Assembly: GCA_020912385.1 (NCBI GenBank)
Contig: CP087219.1
Span: forward strand, 868,001 to 932,000
Direction: 5' to 3'
Length of the DNA: 64,000 bases
Origin: Neofusicoccum parvum
Lineage: Eukaryota; Ascomycota; Dothideomycetes; Botryosphaeriales; Botryosphaeriaceae
Below the pieces are notes generated by a model. The model saw only the letters and a program-made list of their open reading frames with translations, made no database searches and had not been told where the DNA came from. Positions 12,114 to 23,129 of the stretch are shown piece after piece. Made by a program: the position numbers and the translations under genes. The first letter of the stretch is position 1. Every line of letters begins with the position of its first letter.

Positions 12114-12833
12114 GTTCAACATTCTATTATTTCATGTTTCTTTCAACCCTTAACTAATAAAATCTAGTTTGCCTGGTGGTATAGGTTACGAGGAGTTGGA
12201 GCATGTCTATCGTTAGTTTTTTCTGTTTGCGACTAACATAGCTATTGTGTTTCTGCCAGCGAAATGTATGCACCAGCTATAAGATCTTTATGTCCATGCT
12301 TGTTGTTGTACGATACTCAAATCTGCTCGATAGACATTACAGTTAAGCGTGATAATGTACCATCTACGTCGAATGAACATGATAATGCAGCTATGTTACC
12401 ACTCTCAAGCACTTTTTCCCAGTCTAAAGTAGTTACTCAACGCAAACACCCGGAGCTGGACAATTCCTCGTTATATTGAACAGTAGATGTCTCTTTATTA
12501 GAACTTTACTTCACATCATGATGGCATTTCTTTGTTATTGTGCTAGCCTCCAAAGCCAACTAATGGTCGGTCGGCCGCGAGAAGTTTGATACATTTTTTT
12601 GACGCCGACCCAACTGCCGCCTCCTCACTCCCAGTCTGCCCCAGCTCACCCAATCTTTCTTGACGCGATTGCTCCCTTGTCCCTCTTCTTAAATTTTGCG
12701 GATCGTCTTCCTCCGACTGGAGTCTAGAAATCTCCGAGATTCGGAGTCCGGGTTATCGGAAACTACGGGTGAATGGGGCCGTCCCGCTTGGCCGTGTTCT
12801 GTCTGGCACTGTAGTGCTTCTGCAGGATAGCCT
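12114..12833. other. Spacer between the tRNA-Tyr locus and the GCD7 3' end
   Basis: AT-rich sequence with no gene. It holds a degenerate tRNA-Tyr fragment at 12329-12355, listed separately. From about 12,600 it becomes pyrimidine-rich, running into the convergent 3' end of GCD7. Confidence 0.5.
12329..12355 (-). pseudogene. Fragment of a tRNA-Tyr gene
   Basis: 27 bases match the middle of the intact tRNA-Tyr gene (11987-12013) at 24 positions, in the same orientation. The match covers the start of the intron, the anticodon loop, the anticodon stem and the 3' side of the D arm. All three differences are transitions. Neither acceptor-stem half is present, so it cannot fold as a tRNA. It lies about 300 bp upstream of the intact copy. 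Confidence 0.5.
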
Positions 12834-14324
12834 CTACAAAGTGACGTCCTCGGCGCGGTAGTGGTCTGCCACTATCCTGTAGAGATAGCTGGGTGCATGG
12901 CCGCCCAAGTTTGTGATATACAGATCAACCAGATCCGCTGGTACATAGTCGAAGAGAGGATTGACGACATCAACCTTCTCCACAAAATCGCCGTCTTCGT
13001 ACGGGACCACAGCGCCGGCATCTCCATACTCAATGAGCTCGTCAACGTCGAAGGGGTAGACAGGAGAGAGCTTGTAGACACCGCTCACGACGACGACGGG
13101 GATCTTGTGCATCTTCGCGGCTTTGGCGATGGTACGGGCGCCGACGGCTGCAACGAGACCGCCATTGGCAAGAACGGCATGGGTGGCCAGGAGGACTTTG
13201 TTGACGCGGGACATAATGGCGAAGATGGCAGACTCTGGGATCAGGATGACAGTGATACCGGCGGCGGTCAGAGGCCTGAAGCGCTCGTCGCTGTCCTCAT
13301 CCTCCTCGTTGCGCTTGCGACCTGTCAGGACGGTGGCATGAGTGTTGTCGCTGTCATTGGGGTAGGCTTCGACGTGGACGACGGTGAACTTGCGCTTCTT
13401 CGCAGCAGTGAGCAGGAACTTCTGTATAGTCATGGATGACGTGTGTGTGAGAATGATCTCGTCCGAGTGGATGTGCTGCAGCGCATACTCGGCGATCTGT
13501 TCATCGACCTGCTCAAGCTCGTCGAGCAGCTCGTTGATGCCCTCGAGGGTCTCGGCCTTCAGGTCCTCCTTCTTGGGTGTTGCATCGCCCAGCCCGGCAA
13601 GGTTTCCTGCTGTGAGCGGCGCCTTCCCGCTGGGCGACCGCACGCCCGACGGTGTGGCTGTGGGAGAGTTGGGATTGGTGTTCTCGGGCTGCGAGAACAG
13701 GCCGAACAGCGAGCCGCCGTAAGAGGTGTGTGACGTGAGGAGCGAAGGCCGGTGCGACATGTCGGTCGAGTCGCTGGCCGTTTCAAGGTGTGCGGTCAGA
13801 TCGGCTGGCTGGGTAGCGCTGTGCTTGAGCGGGCCGAAGGTCGAGATGGTCGAGTTCAGGCCAGGGCGCTGCAGCGAGTCGTGGTGGTGGGGTGTCTGCT
13901 GGCCCGGAGTGCTCATTCCCGCGTCGCTCATGGCGGCGCCGCTCTCGCCCTCCTCGACGACCTCCCGCACCAGGCCCAGGACGCGGCGTACGATGTTGCC
14001 GACCGACATCTCGCGCGGCTGGGCAGCCGTGAGGCGCTGGCCCACGTCCTTGATGCGGCGGATCAACTTGGCGGCATCCTTCCCTTTGGACTCTTGTACG
14101 ACGCGGCGGAGAAGCTGAGCGGTGGCAATGGCGCAAGGCCTCGAGTTGCGGATCTGGCGGCGCTTGAGAAGCCTGCGGAGATCAGCACAATCACATCGCT
14201 GGCGCAGGAGTGCGGCGGAGGCTCACGATATGAAGTGCTCGATCGATGACTCGACGGAGTTCGCCTTGAGAGACTTCAGAAACGTGGCGAGGCCGGGCGT
14301 GTTCGCGCCCTGGGGGGCGGGCAT
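12834..14324 (-). CDS. GCD7: Translation initiation factor eIF2B subunit beta
   Basis: Regulatory subunit of eIF2B, the guanine nucleotide exchange factor that recycles eIF2 and is the target of eIF2-alpha phosphorylation in the general amino acid control response. Two exons, 14324-14227 and 14172-12834, split by a 54-nt intron, give 478 residues. The N terminus (GLATFLKSLKANSVESSIEH) and the Rossmann-like C-terminal half with AAVGARTIAKAAKMHKIPV and VYKLSPVYPFD are typical of the eIF2B alpha/beta/delta family. Residues about 100-190 are a Ser/Thr/Pro-rich insertion, common in filamentous fungi. The start has a good ACCATGC context. It is divergent from NEM1. Confidence 0.93.
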
Positions 14325-14999
14325 GGTTGCTCAGCGGACGCAGCGGGCTCGCGGAGGGCAGCGGGCTGTGGAGTCGGGAGGGCAATTTTGGCGGAGGATT
14401 GTGACGTTGTTCGCGGGCGCGGTGGGGGGCGGGACGCTCAGGCGACTGTGCGCGGTGACACAGGCAGACGCAGGCAGACGCAGGCGCAACACGGGCTGGG
14501 CGCGTCCTGCAAGGCACTGGCGCGGCGGCTGCAGGTCGAGATGCTGCGGCGCTGGCTTTGTCTGGGTCGCAGCGAGGGCGGCCGCGGCGGGCTCGGCGGT
14601 GGTGTTTTGCGCCGGGTCGGGCGTCGGTGCGGGCGCTGCGGCGCTCGTCATGCCGCGTGGGCGAAGCTCTCTCCACAGTCTGTCCTCCCAGTCCCGTCTC
14701 CAGTCCAACCCCAACCAAATTCCTGCTCCCCTCCGAACTCGCGGCGGCTCTCGCCCAAACCCGCCGGCGCGCCCTCCAGGCCTCATTCGCAGCGACAGCC
14801 CGCCCGCCGCCGACCCTCGAGCCTCCGCCTCCGCCTCCGCCGCCGCCTCACGTCGCCCGCCCGCTGCCCGCGCCCGGACACCGAGCCGCACCCCAACAAG
14901 CGCAGCGCAACCCGCGATCCCCGCCGCGCCGTGACGGGATTCACGCTGCTGCTCCTCTGTAGCCTCGTTCTGCTCCTCTTTCATGGCTTGCTCCGGACT
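14325..14999. promoter_or_regulatory. Shared divergent promoter of GCD7 and NEM1
   Basis: 675 bp separate the two divergent start codons. The half next to NEM1 is GC-rich and cytosine-rich on the plus strand. A frame open from 14388 continues in phase into NEM1 and contains a leucine-rich stretch just before its ATG, but nothing suggests it is translated. No specific operator was recognised. Confidence 0.5.
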
Positions 15000-16597
15000 A
15001 TGAACTCGCTCAACATCCTCTCGGCAATCGGCTCAACACCTCCTCCAAGCCCCCCACGCTCTCGCGCCGGCTCCGAGAGCGACATCACCAAGCCCGCGTC
15101 CTCCTCGCGCTCACGTGGTCGGAGCTACACCGAGGATGCTCGGCTCGGAGCCGGGAAGGGCCTCGGCCTGAGTCTCGACGACGCCAACGCCGGCGAGGAC
15201 GATGCGTCGCCCGACGAGAAGACCCCGCTCGTTGGCCAAGACGACAGCGAGCCGTTCGGAGACTCCAAGTCGTGGAGCACCTGGATCATCCCGAAGCGCA
15301 TTGCGGCCGCTGTTGTCGGTGGCCTGAGGATGGTCATGTCCGCTGCCGTGGCTCCCGGCCGATACCTTGTTGCTTGCTTTTACGATGATGATGATGGCCA
15401 TTTCTCTACTCTGCTTCCGCTGTACCGCATCGCCCGCGTGCTTTCCCGCAAGAAGCGAAGACGGTCTATGCAAGGAATGGACTACGATGACACGAATGTA
15501 CGGATAGACGACCGCTTCGCCAGAAGAACTGCGTCAGGTAAACTGCTGAGAAAGCCTTCCAAAAGATCGCCATCGGTGTCGTCGACGACGAGCTCGGTTG
15601 CAATGACCTCGGATTCGGAAAGCGAGCGGCCCTCGACTCGCGACGGAGACGCCCCGGCTAGGCATACGAGGTCCAAGTCTTCGGCATCTTCAGCAGACGA
15701 GATTGCCCCCGCAAGGCGTTCGATACGGATCAAGCTACACAATGAGGATACTTTGAGGAAGCGGAAGCAGCGGAAAGGCAGCACCGCATCCAAGGGCTCC
15801 GGTGAGCTGTCTCCCCAGGAGGCTGCCGCTGCGGCTGTGAAGTCTCCCGGCAGCCCTGGATCCGCTTCGAAGCTGAAGTTCCCTCGTGCTCCTGTTCCGC
15901 CTCGCCCACTTGTCCCGCGTCGCCAGCCATCCTACTCCCGGAATGCTCCTTCCAATTTTGGCCCGCACGAGAAAACCCTGATCCTTGACTTGGACGAAAC
16001 GTTGATCCACAGCATGGCAAAGGGTGGCAGGTATACCACCGGACACATGGTTGAGGTGAAACTCAATCAAATGGTGGGCACCGGGAACCAAGCCATTGGC
16101 CCGCAAGTGCCAATCCTCTACTACGTCCACAAGCGACCACACTGTGACGATTTCCTGCGCAAGGTTTCCAAATGGTACAACTTGATCATCTTCACGGCTT
16201 CGGTCCAAGAATATGCGGATCCTGTCATCGACTGGCTAGAGCTAGAGCGCAAATACTTCGCGGGTCGCTACTACCGTCAGCATTGTACATTCCGTAATGG
16301 CGCGTACATCAAGGACCTTAGCCAAGTCGAGCCTGACCTCAGCAAAGTCATGATTGTAGACAACAGCCCCATGAGCTACATTTTCCACGAAGGCAAGTTG
16401 CAACAATGGAGCTTCTGAAGTGCACGGCCGGTTGTTAACCCGACACAGACAATGCGATCCCGATAGAAGGATGGATCAGCGACCCCACGGATAACGACCT
16501 CTTGCATTTGATTCCGCTCCTCGAAGGCCTTCAGCACGTGACAGACCTGCGTGCTCTTCTCGCGTTGCGTCTGGGTGAGCCACCTGCTACGTCGTAA
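15000..16597 (+). CDS. NEM1: Nem1-type lipin phosphatase catalytic subunit (FCP1-like domain)
   Basis: Catalytic subunit of the Nem1-Spo7 phosphatase at the nuclear envelope and ER, which dephosphorylates and activates lipin (Pah1) to steer phosphatidate to storage lipid. Two exons, 15000-16392 and 16449-16597, give 513 residues. A hydrophobic, membrane-anchor-like region spans about residues 85-140. A Ser/Arg-rich linker follows, then the HAD-type FCP1 domain with DLDETLIHS (catalytic D330-x-D332-x-T334), an IIFTASVQEYADPVIDWL helix and VDNSPMSY. The intron begins GCAAGT, a GC-AG intron: only this join restores FHE-DNAIPIEGWISDP, the conserved end of the domain, whereas reading through stops within ten codons. 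The MNSLN start was preferred over the longer GC-rich open frame. Confidence 0.92.
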
Positions 16598-17292
16598 GTG
16601 AGTGCAATGGCCGAAGGAAAGAAAAAAATAAAAAACGATATTCCAGCATTTCTGTGGGGGTTCTCATTAATCGGTGTGTGGGCGCGTGTTGAGCTGGGTA
16701 TAGATGACGGCACGCTGTGTGTACGGAGTTTTCATTCTCTTTTTCCCCAGGTAGTCTTGCATCTTCCCCTTCCCCGTCTCTTTTCCAACCTCCTGGGCTC
16801 AAGTCGAGGAAGGCAAAGGTGTATCATACCGGCTTTCAGTGGAGGCAATAGCTGGAGAGATACCCATATGTGATTTGGCTTCTTCCTGCTTTGTTTTAAG
16901 TACGCTTAGATTTAATTAATCATTAGGGTTCGTGTTGTGTGAGCGTTTTGCCTGTTTACAGCTTGCACCGCCTTCTACGTGCTGCTTTCCCTCTACCACT
17001 CAGATCCTTGTTCGCATCAGCGCCAGAGATTCTTGAATTTCAGCCCTATTTCTAAGAGCAACAACAGTATGCTTTCATTTCGTACCAAACGTTTATTCTC
17101 TACTCAAGATCGAAAAAGAAAGGTTTTTTAAACCGCCTGAGCAAGACTCCGCGTGACCAAGGTACAATCTTCTGACAGTTTCGGGCCCGGTCAATTGCAT
17201 GGTGTCCGCGTTCAGCGCTGGAATCCAGCTGCGAAAAAGACACGTCACTAGCCTTGCATCTCACGGCTAAGTGACTTGAAAGACCTTTATGC
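16598..17292. other. 3' flank of NEM1
   Basis: No gene seen. T-rich stretches and short frames, consistent with the NEM1 3' UTR and spacer. Confidence 0.5.
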
Positions 17293-17907
17293 TTAACGTC
17301 CGCGTGGGGTCTTCAGATCTCCAGTTAAGCTGGGAAAGCCGCGCACTGAAGTTCCCACTGTGTTCGTAGAATCATCATCGGACGCACCATTGGCGAAGAC
17401 GCACATTCCGTAGGTCGTTGTGGTTTCATCCTCGACTCCCGTCACTGTGGTTGCGTGCAGGCATTTCTCAATATTGCTATGGATGCCACAGTTGAAATCA
17501 CTGCAATTGCAAAGACGACCAGTGTCCACACGTTGGGGAACGTAGTGAAGTGGATTGTTCGACTAGTCCTATGTACAAGAGAGAATTGCTGAAGAAGAAA
17601 GGGAAGCAGTCGTACTAAACACAGAGACTATTAAAATAGGAAAACGAGATTAGTAAAATGAGTTGACCAAATATAGGTTCGCTGAACCCTAACACCATAC
17701 TTGGTCTGTTGCAACTTGCTTGTCCATAACACCTAAGGCTTAGTTTCCTATACTCATGTTATGAATGTGACTACTTACGTTGGACAACATCCTGCAATCG
17801 TCTCCCTCGCTAGTGGCATGAGCTAGAAGTTAAAAAACGAGAAGGACCAAAAGGGCGTTTAGAGTCCGTAGAAAGTCGCGCAAGCCGTCGAATACACACT
17901 TAGACAT
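17293..17907 (-). pseudogene. Relic of a small secreted cysteine-rich protein
   Basis: A minus-strand frame from an ATG at 17907 encodes RTLNALLVLLVF, then TAA (17832-17830), then LLAHATSEGDDCRMLSN, ending at a strong GTAAGT donor at 17778. Apart from the stop this has the charged start, hydrophobic core and AHA cleavage site of a signal peptide. After an acceptor at 17563 the same phase reads SNNPLHYVPQRVDTGRLCNC and on to a stop at 17293, adding cysteines for six in the mature part. Small six-cysteine secreted proteins are typical fungal effector or antimicrobial candidates. The stop could come from CAA by one C-to-T change. The 216-nt intron is long and may hide a further exon. No family was recognised, and a living gene with a different start is possible. 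Confidence 0.4.
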
Positions 17908-18551
17908 ATCAGACCTAGTAAACAGAACCCCTGATTACAAAGGTAATTCTATCGAACATTCCGTGTCGCGGTTGGCCAGCAAGTTGTAAGATCGAACGGA
18001 ACGCGAGACTATTTTGAAACGCCTGTGGACGAATACTACTGAACGTTCGGGTTACAATCCTAATGTGATTTTAAGCATCATATGAAGTAGACTTACGCTT
18101 GGAAAATTGCCGCTATGAGTCTAACACGGCAGTCCCCAGCGTGGAAGATAGAAATGGTAGTATCTAATAGCGGCGCTTGATGGATGAGACGTTGACACCT
18201 ATTTTTGATGGGAGACCGTCGAGGTCTTTGTTGGAAGGCTGTACGACTACACGACTCACGAGGGCTCACAAGAACGCCATTCTGAGGAGCAAACACATGA
18301 AGCTGTGCGACCACAGAATCTCATGTCTGAATGAATATATGCTTAACGTAAAATCCTCCTTTTTTTTTAAAAAAAAAAAAAGCCAGTACCTCACATGTAA
18401 AACTTGAGTCAAATTCCTGTCAGTATGAACGCACCTCGTACAGCACATTCGTCTTCGAAGTCATGGGTACCCACACGTCATACCGACCTTGCAAGGATGT
18501 AGCCGGAATGCGCAGCAGGTGAGATTTCGTACCTCTTGTATTTTTATGCTC
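17908..18551. other. AT-richer spacer before the UTP25 3' end
   Basis: No supportable gene. A T9A13 homopolymer pair sits at 18360-18381. Further minus-strand cysteine-containing snippets near 18,100-18,330 could be 5' exons of the neighbouring relic but could not be joined. Confidence 0.35.
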
Positions 18552-20718
18552 TTAGATGAAGTCAAAAGTATCACCACTCTTCTCTCTCAGCATACCCCCA
18601 ACTCTCTTCGTCCCTACAATTCTCTCCAACCTCAATCCATCCCACTTCGAAAATACAGCTCTCACATTCGTCTCACTTGGATCAACCCTGCCCTCAGCAA
18701 TCGAGCTCCCCAAAAATCCGGCCACCATCTCCCTGTAAAAGAACGGGTTCTCCGGCAATGCGTACATGATGACGCGGTTGGCGCCCTTGATGAGATATCG
18801 GCGGAAGTGGTGGGCACGGCCGGTGTACAGCAGAACGGCGTGGCGGCCGGTCATGAAATGCGAGCGCGCTCTCCGCACTTCAGCTTGCTCCGTGTACTCG
18901 GAAATGGCTCCGAACGAAATGTTCTGCGTAGCGGTAGAGGTGGCAAAGTAGTTCCGCACTCGCACGAAGTCGAGGTACGAAGGGATGAAGATGAGAACGC
19001 CTTGGCCGCCTTCTGACGGCTTTGGAAGGCGTGTTAGAGCAGGGAAGATAGCACTGGTGAAGTACTGGAAGCGGGCATCCGGGTCAACCGCCGGGGAGGT
19101 AGATTCGTAGCGCGAGAAAGTCTGCTTGATCTGCAGGCCGATGTCGAGTATGGAGCCCTCGTACTCTGGTTGGGCCTTGACCTTGCCGGCGACATTGCGC
19201 ATGTGATTGTTGAACAGATTGTTGAGCTCAGGCTGCAGGTATGCTGACAGCACAATGGTTTGACGCAAGTGAGCAGCCTGGTTCTCGAGGTACCACGTGC
19301 GGACGCGGCTAAAGTCACAGCCGTGCGCATCCTTGGGTTGCAGGTTGAGGTGCTCAAAGACGTACTCCACGTGCTCCCAATTCTGCATGAGCATGGCGTC
19401 TGCCTGGTCCATAATGACGATCTCGATCGAGGAGAGAAAGTCATAGTCTCCCTTTTTTTTGCTGCAAGATCGTCAACGCCTGTTCGATCAGATATGTATG
19501 GACGTTAAGCACTTACTCTCCACCCCTTTCTATGGCTCTCCGCAGGCCTAGAGGGCTAGCAAAGATGATGTCCGAGTTATAGAACTGTGAAAAGTATTTC
19601 ACCGTCTTCCGCGTAAACTTCAGGCCCATCCGGTACTCGTTGTCGTCGTTGCCTTCAAAGAGCTCGCGGAAATCCTCAGGCTTGTCATCGGAAAACCTAT
19701 CTTCACTTTGCGAGAAGGTGTCGAGAAAACGCTTCTTGTTCTCCTGCTGCTCCGGTTCACACAGTTGCATGATAGTGTCAACAGCTCTAACACAAGACTG
19801 TCTCGTCTCGAGCAGCATCAGAACCTTGGGTCGGGTGAAGCCCTGGTCTCTGAGCTCCGCGTCCCCGATCTCCTGCTCCTTTGCCAGACGAGCGTTGTTC
19901 TTGAGCACCTTATCTCGCGTCTTGAAGATGTGGTTCAGCGCGTGCAGACAGGCGATCTGGCGGAGGCTCTCGGCGTTTTTGGGAGTTCTTGATCCGAACA
20001 AGACATCCTGATAAGCAAAGAGTGGCGAAGCCAGAGCGTTTTGCAGATCAGTGAATTCGGGCACGAGTTCCTTCGCTCGCGAGGCGAGCTTCTGCTTGAT
20101 CTTCAGCTGCTCCAAAGAGGAGACAGGCTTCTTCGGAGGCTCCAATGTGCCAGGAGTCAGAGTGGCACATCTTCCAAGGCCGGGGACCTGAGATCTGCGT
20201 GTCTCCCAACGCCTGTCGGCGATGGCTTTCAGTTTCTTGGCCAGTTCGTTGTCATCAGGGCGGGCAAAATGGGCCTCGAACGGGTCGGACGGGTCCTCTT
20301 CGTCGTCGCCGCCGTGTCCATCATCCTCCGAGACAGCGGCGCCCTCCTCGTCGGCTTCCTCTTCAGGCTCCGGCTCTTCCTCTGGCTCAGGACGAGCGGC
20401 CGACTGGTGGTCGAGTTTCCTTCTCTTCTTCTTGGGTCCTTGCGGGACGTCCTGCTGGAGGGACTGGAGCAGGGCCGAGTAAGGGCGGGCGGCTGCGGCG
20501 GGCAGGTCCTCTTCGTCTTCGCCGTCGGTGGATGCCTGGCTGCTCAGATCCGACTGCATGGGCCCGTCGTCCGGCTCCGGGCTGTCAGAACCACTCGCGG
20601 GGTCGTCGATTCTGGACGCGGTGAAGGCGTGTCGGGGGCCAGCGCGCGCGCCGCCCCTGCCGCGGCCGCGGCCTCTGAAGGCGCCGCGGCCTCGTGCGCG
20701 TCCGCGGAATGGCGCCAT
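18552..20718 (-). CDS. UTP25: U3 snoRNP-associated protein Utp25
   Basis: Nucleolar factor of the small-subunit processome, needed for 18S rRNA maturation. Two exons, 20718-19517 and 19461-18552, give 703 residues; the 55-nt intron joins [20 protein letters not shown]. An RGG-like Arg/Gly N terminus (residues 3-27) and a long acidic stretch follow the start. The rest is the Utp25 domain, a degenerate DEAD-box-like fold: [28 protein letters not shown] and [18 protein letters not shown] replace the helicase motifs, and the C-terminal half ends with [16 protein letters not shown]. No intact Walker A lysine is visible, as expected for this family. Divergent from eIF3f with only 240 bp between starts. 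Confidence 0.93.
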
Positions 20719-20958
20719 GTGGTCGTGCTGCGGTGCAGGGCGGAGGGCAGCAGCGCCGGGGCGGATGAAAAGTTTGTGCGCAGGTGGGCGCGCGGGCGGC
20801 CGTAGCTATCTAATCGCTTGACGCTCAAATTCGCACCGAATATCCACTCGCCATCTGTGCGCGCGCCAACGCCGGGCATCGCCAAAAGATATTCCAGCCG
20901 CCTCGCCTCTCCCTCCACGCCCGCCCAGTACCGCCCGCCAGCCCGCTCGCACGACACC
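20719..20958. promoter_or_regulatory. Shared divergent promoter of UTP25 and eIF3f
   Basis: Only 240 bp separate the divergent ATGs of a ribosome-biogenesis gene and a translation initiation factor gene, so the core promoters must overlap or abut. The eIF3f side is CT-rich. No motif was identified with confidence. Confidence 0.55.
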
Positions 20959-22138
20959 ATGGCCGAGTCCGATTCCTTCCTGCACCTTGCCCGCCCGCTG
21001 GGCCCCGCGCACATCGGCGCCCAGCCCACCGCCGCCCCGCTCAACGTCGTGCTTCAACCGCAGGTGCGTCTGCTCCCACACCCCGCTGTCCGCCGCATCG
21101 TTGACCCAGAGTAGGCCCTGTTCTCCATCCTCGACCACTCCCTGCGCCGCAACCCCGACCAGGAGCGCGTCATCGGCACCCTGCTGGGCGTGCGCAGCGA
21201 GGATGGCTCCGAGATCGAGATCCGCAACTGCTACGCCGTCCCGCACACCGAGACCCAGGAGCAGGTCGAGGTCGACATGGACTACCAGAAGCAGATGCTG
21301 CAGCTGCACCTGCGCGCCAACCCGCGCGAGGTCCTGGTCGGCTGGTACGCCACCTCGTCGGAGCTCAACACCTTCTCCGCCCTGATCCAGAACTTCTACG
21401 GCCAGCAGGGCGACGGCACCTGGCCGCACCCCGCCGTGCACCTGACCGTCTCCACCCAGCCCGGCAAGGACATCGAGGCCCGCACCTACATCTCCGCCCC
21501 CATTGGCGTCACCGCCGAGCGCGCCGCCGACAGCTGCCTGTTCATCCCCGTGCCCCACGAGATCAAGTACGGCGAGCCCGAGAAGAGCGGCCTCGAGCTG
21601 ATCTCCGCCGCCAAGGACCGTGACGACCGCGAGCAGGCCGTCATCACCGACATCGAGTCCCTCGAGCGTGCCACCGAGCAGGTCCTCGAGATGCTGGACC
21701 GCGTCTCCAACTACGTCAACAACGTCCTCGACGAGGAGGCTCAGCCCTCGAGCGCTCTGGGACAGTTCCTCATGAACGCCCTGTCGCTGGCTCCCAAGGT
21801 TGACCCCGCTGACATTGAGCGCGACTTGTACGCCCCCCCCCCCCCCCCTTTGTCCTGCACTCGCCATCGAATCCGTTGAAATGCTGACATCACACAGCAA
21901 CAACCACATCCAGGACGTCCTTGTCGTTTCGTACCTTGCCAACACCATCCGCACCCAGATCGAGCTGTCCAACAGATTAGCAACCGCTGCTCTCACCCTC
22001 GGCGGTGGCGACGCCTTGTCCGGCGAAGGCAACCAGAAGGGCGGTCAAGGAGACCGTAGGAAGGGCGGCCGCGGCGGTGACCGCCAGAACCGCGAGCCCC
22101 GCGAGCCCCGTGAGCCGCGTGAGCCGCGCGAGCAGTGA
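20959..22138 (+). CDS. EIF3F: Translation initiation factor eIF3 subunit f
   Basis: MPN-domain subunit of the eIF3 complex, which assembles the 43S preinitiation complex. Three exons, 20959-21063, 21115-21827 and 21898-22138, give 352 residues. The N-terminal MPN domain starts at about residue 28 ([20 protein letters not shown]) and includes [20 protein letters not shown] and VLVGWYAT; the JAMM zinc ligands are not preserved, as usual for eIF3f. The second intron joins [20 protein letters not shown] and contains a 16-base C run. The C terminus ends in a short RG-rich stretch and EPR repeats. Introns are 51 and 70 nt. Codon use is strongly C-ending, fitting high expression. Confidence 0.95.
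21833..21848 (+). repeat. C16 homopolymer inside eIF3f intron 2
   Basis: Sixteen consecutive cytosines lie just after the 5' splice site of the second intron. It is a likely slippage and sequencing-error site, but being intronic it does not touch the reading frame. Confidence 0.9.
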
Positions 22139-23129
22139 GCGTGGGTTGCAAAATCGAAATTTTTTCCAAAGCAGGATTGGTGGGCTGGAAGCCGTGCTTT
22201 TCTCACGCATCACGAGGCATTGTTTCGGGTGGGAACAAAAACATGGTGTTTGGGCTGGGATGTTTTCTTCTTTTTTCTCCCCAACAACGAAAGCTAGAGG
22301 ACGAAAAAGCGGTGCAGCAAAGCAAAAGCAAGTGGGCTCGAGGTTGTACCATGGATGTTGATGCCGCGAGGGTTTGAGGGCACCTCATGCGGTTGCTTTT
22401 GAGTGAGGCGGACAAAACTGTGCGTGGACGATACCTGATAGATGATGGGGCTGCTGGAAACACCGGAACCCGCTTCTTGGTGGGCACGGAGTTCAGATAA
22501 TTTACATGACGGAGCTGCCGAATGTAGCTACGTTTTTGAAATGACCTGCTGTGTTCCTTGCCGCACGTGCGCTAAAGTCAGGCCCACCACAGCATCAGAC
22601 AATCGGCATCACGTCTTCAATGACGCAGCTAGGAGAAATCCGTGTTGATCAAATTCCCCCACAGCACGACAAGAGCTAGCAGGGGTAGAAAGTCAGAAAT
22701 CTCAAAGCCCTAGCCAAGGACGCCGTCATCCTCCTTCTCTGCCAATGCCACTCGCAGCAGCCGCAGTAGATCCTAGAAGGCAGGCATTCCGGATGGATCG
22801 GAAAGCGAGTGGAGTGGTTTTGGTAGACCGAGTGTGGTTCAAAGGTAAAAGTGTTCAGGTAAGCGGCTTCGGGTAGGCGCCTAGTTCTTGGCGATGATCT
22901 CGACGATAAGTGTCGCTGGACGTTCGCCACATACTGCATGTCCATAAAGAGATAATGTTGGTTTATGAATACGCGATGTTCTTACACATCATAGAAGGTC
23001 CGGCATAGCTGTTTCGGTGACAGTCAGTGACACTCATGCTCATCGACCAGAGGCCGGAAAACAGCCAAAGATCCGAGGTTGAGTTTAAGCTTCACGAAGG
23101 TAGGATTCGGCCATCTTGCCGCATCAGAT
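22139..23129. other. 3' flank of eIF3f
   Basis: No gene seen. The first 350 bases have T- and A-rich tracts, consistent with the eIF3f 3' UTR. The remainder holds only short overlapping frames. Confidence 0.45.

Noticed and set aside
14388..14999. Upstream in-frame extension of NEM1 with a leucine-rich stretch
   Set aside because: The family start resembles MNSLN and a membrane-anchor region is present further inside; the upstream frame is open only because of GC-rich composition.
20544..22032. Long minus-strand frames opposite eIF3f (408 and 166 codons)
   Set aside because: They are mirror frames of the C-ending codons of eIF3f and its promoter; the plus strand has clear homology and introns.
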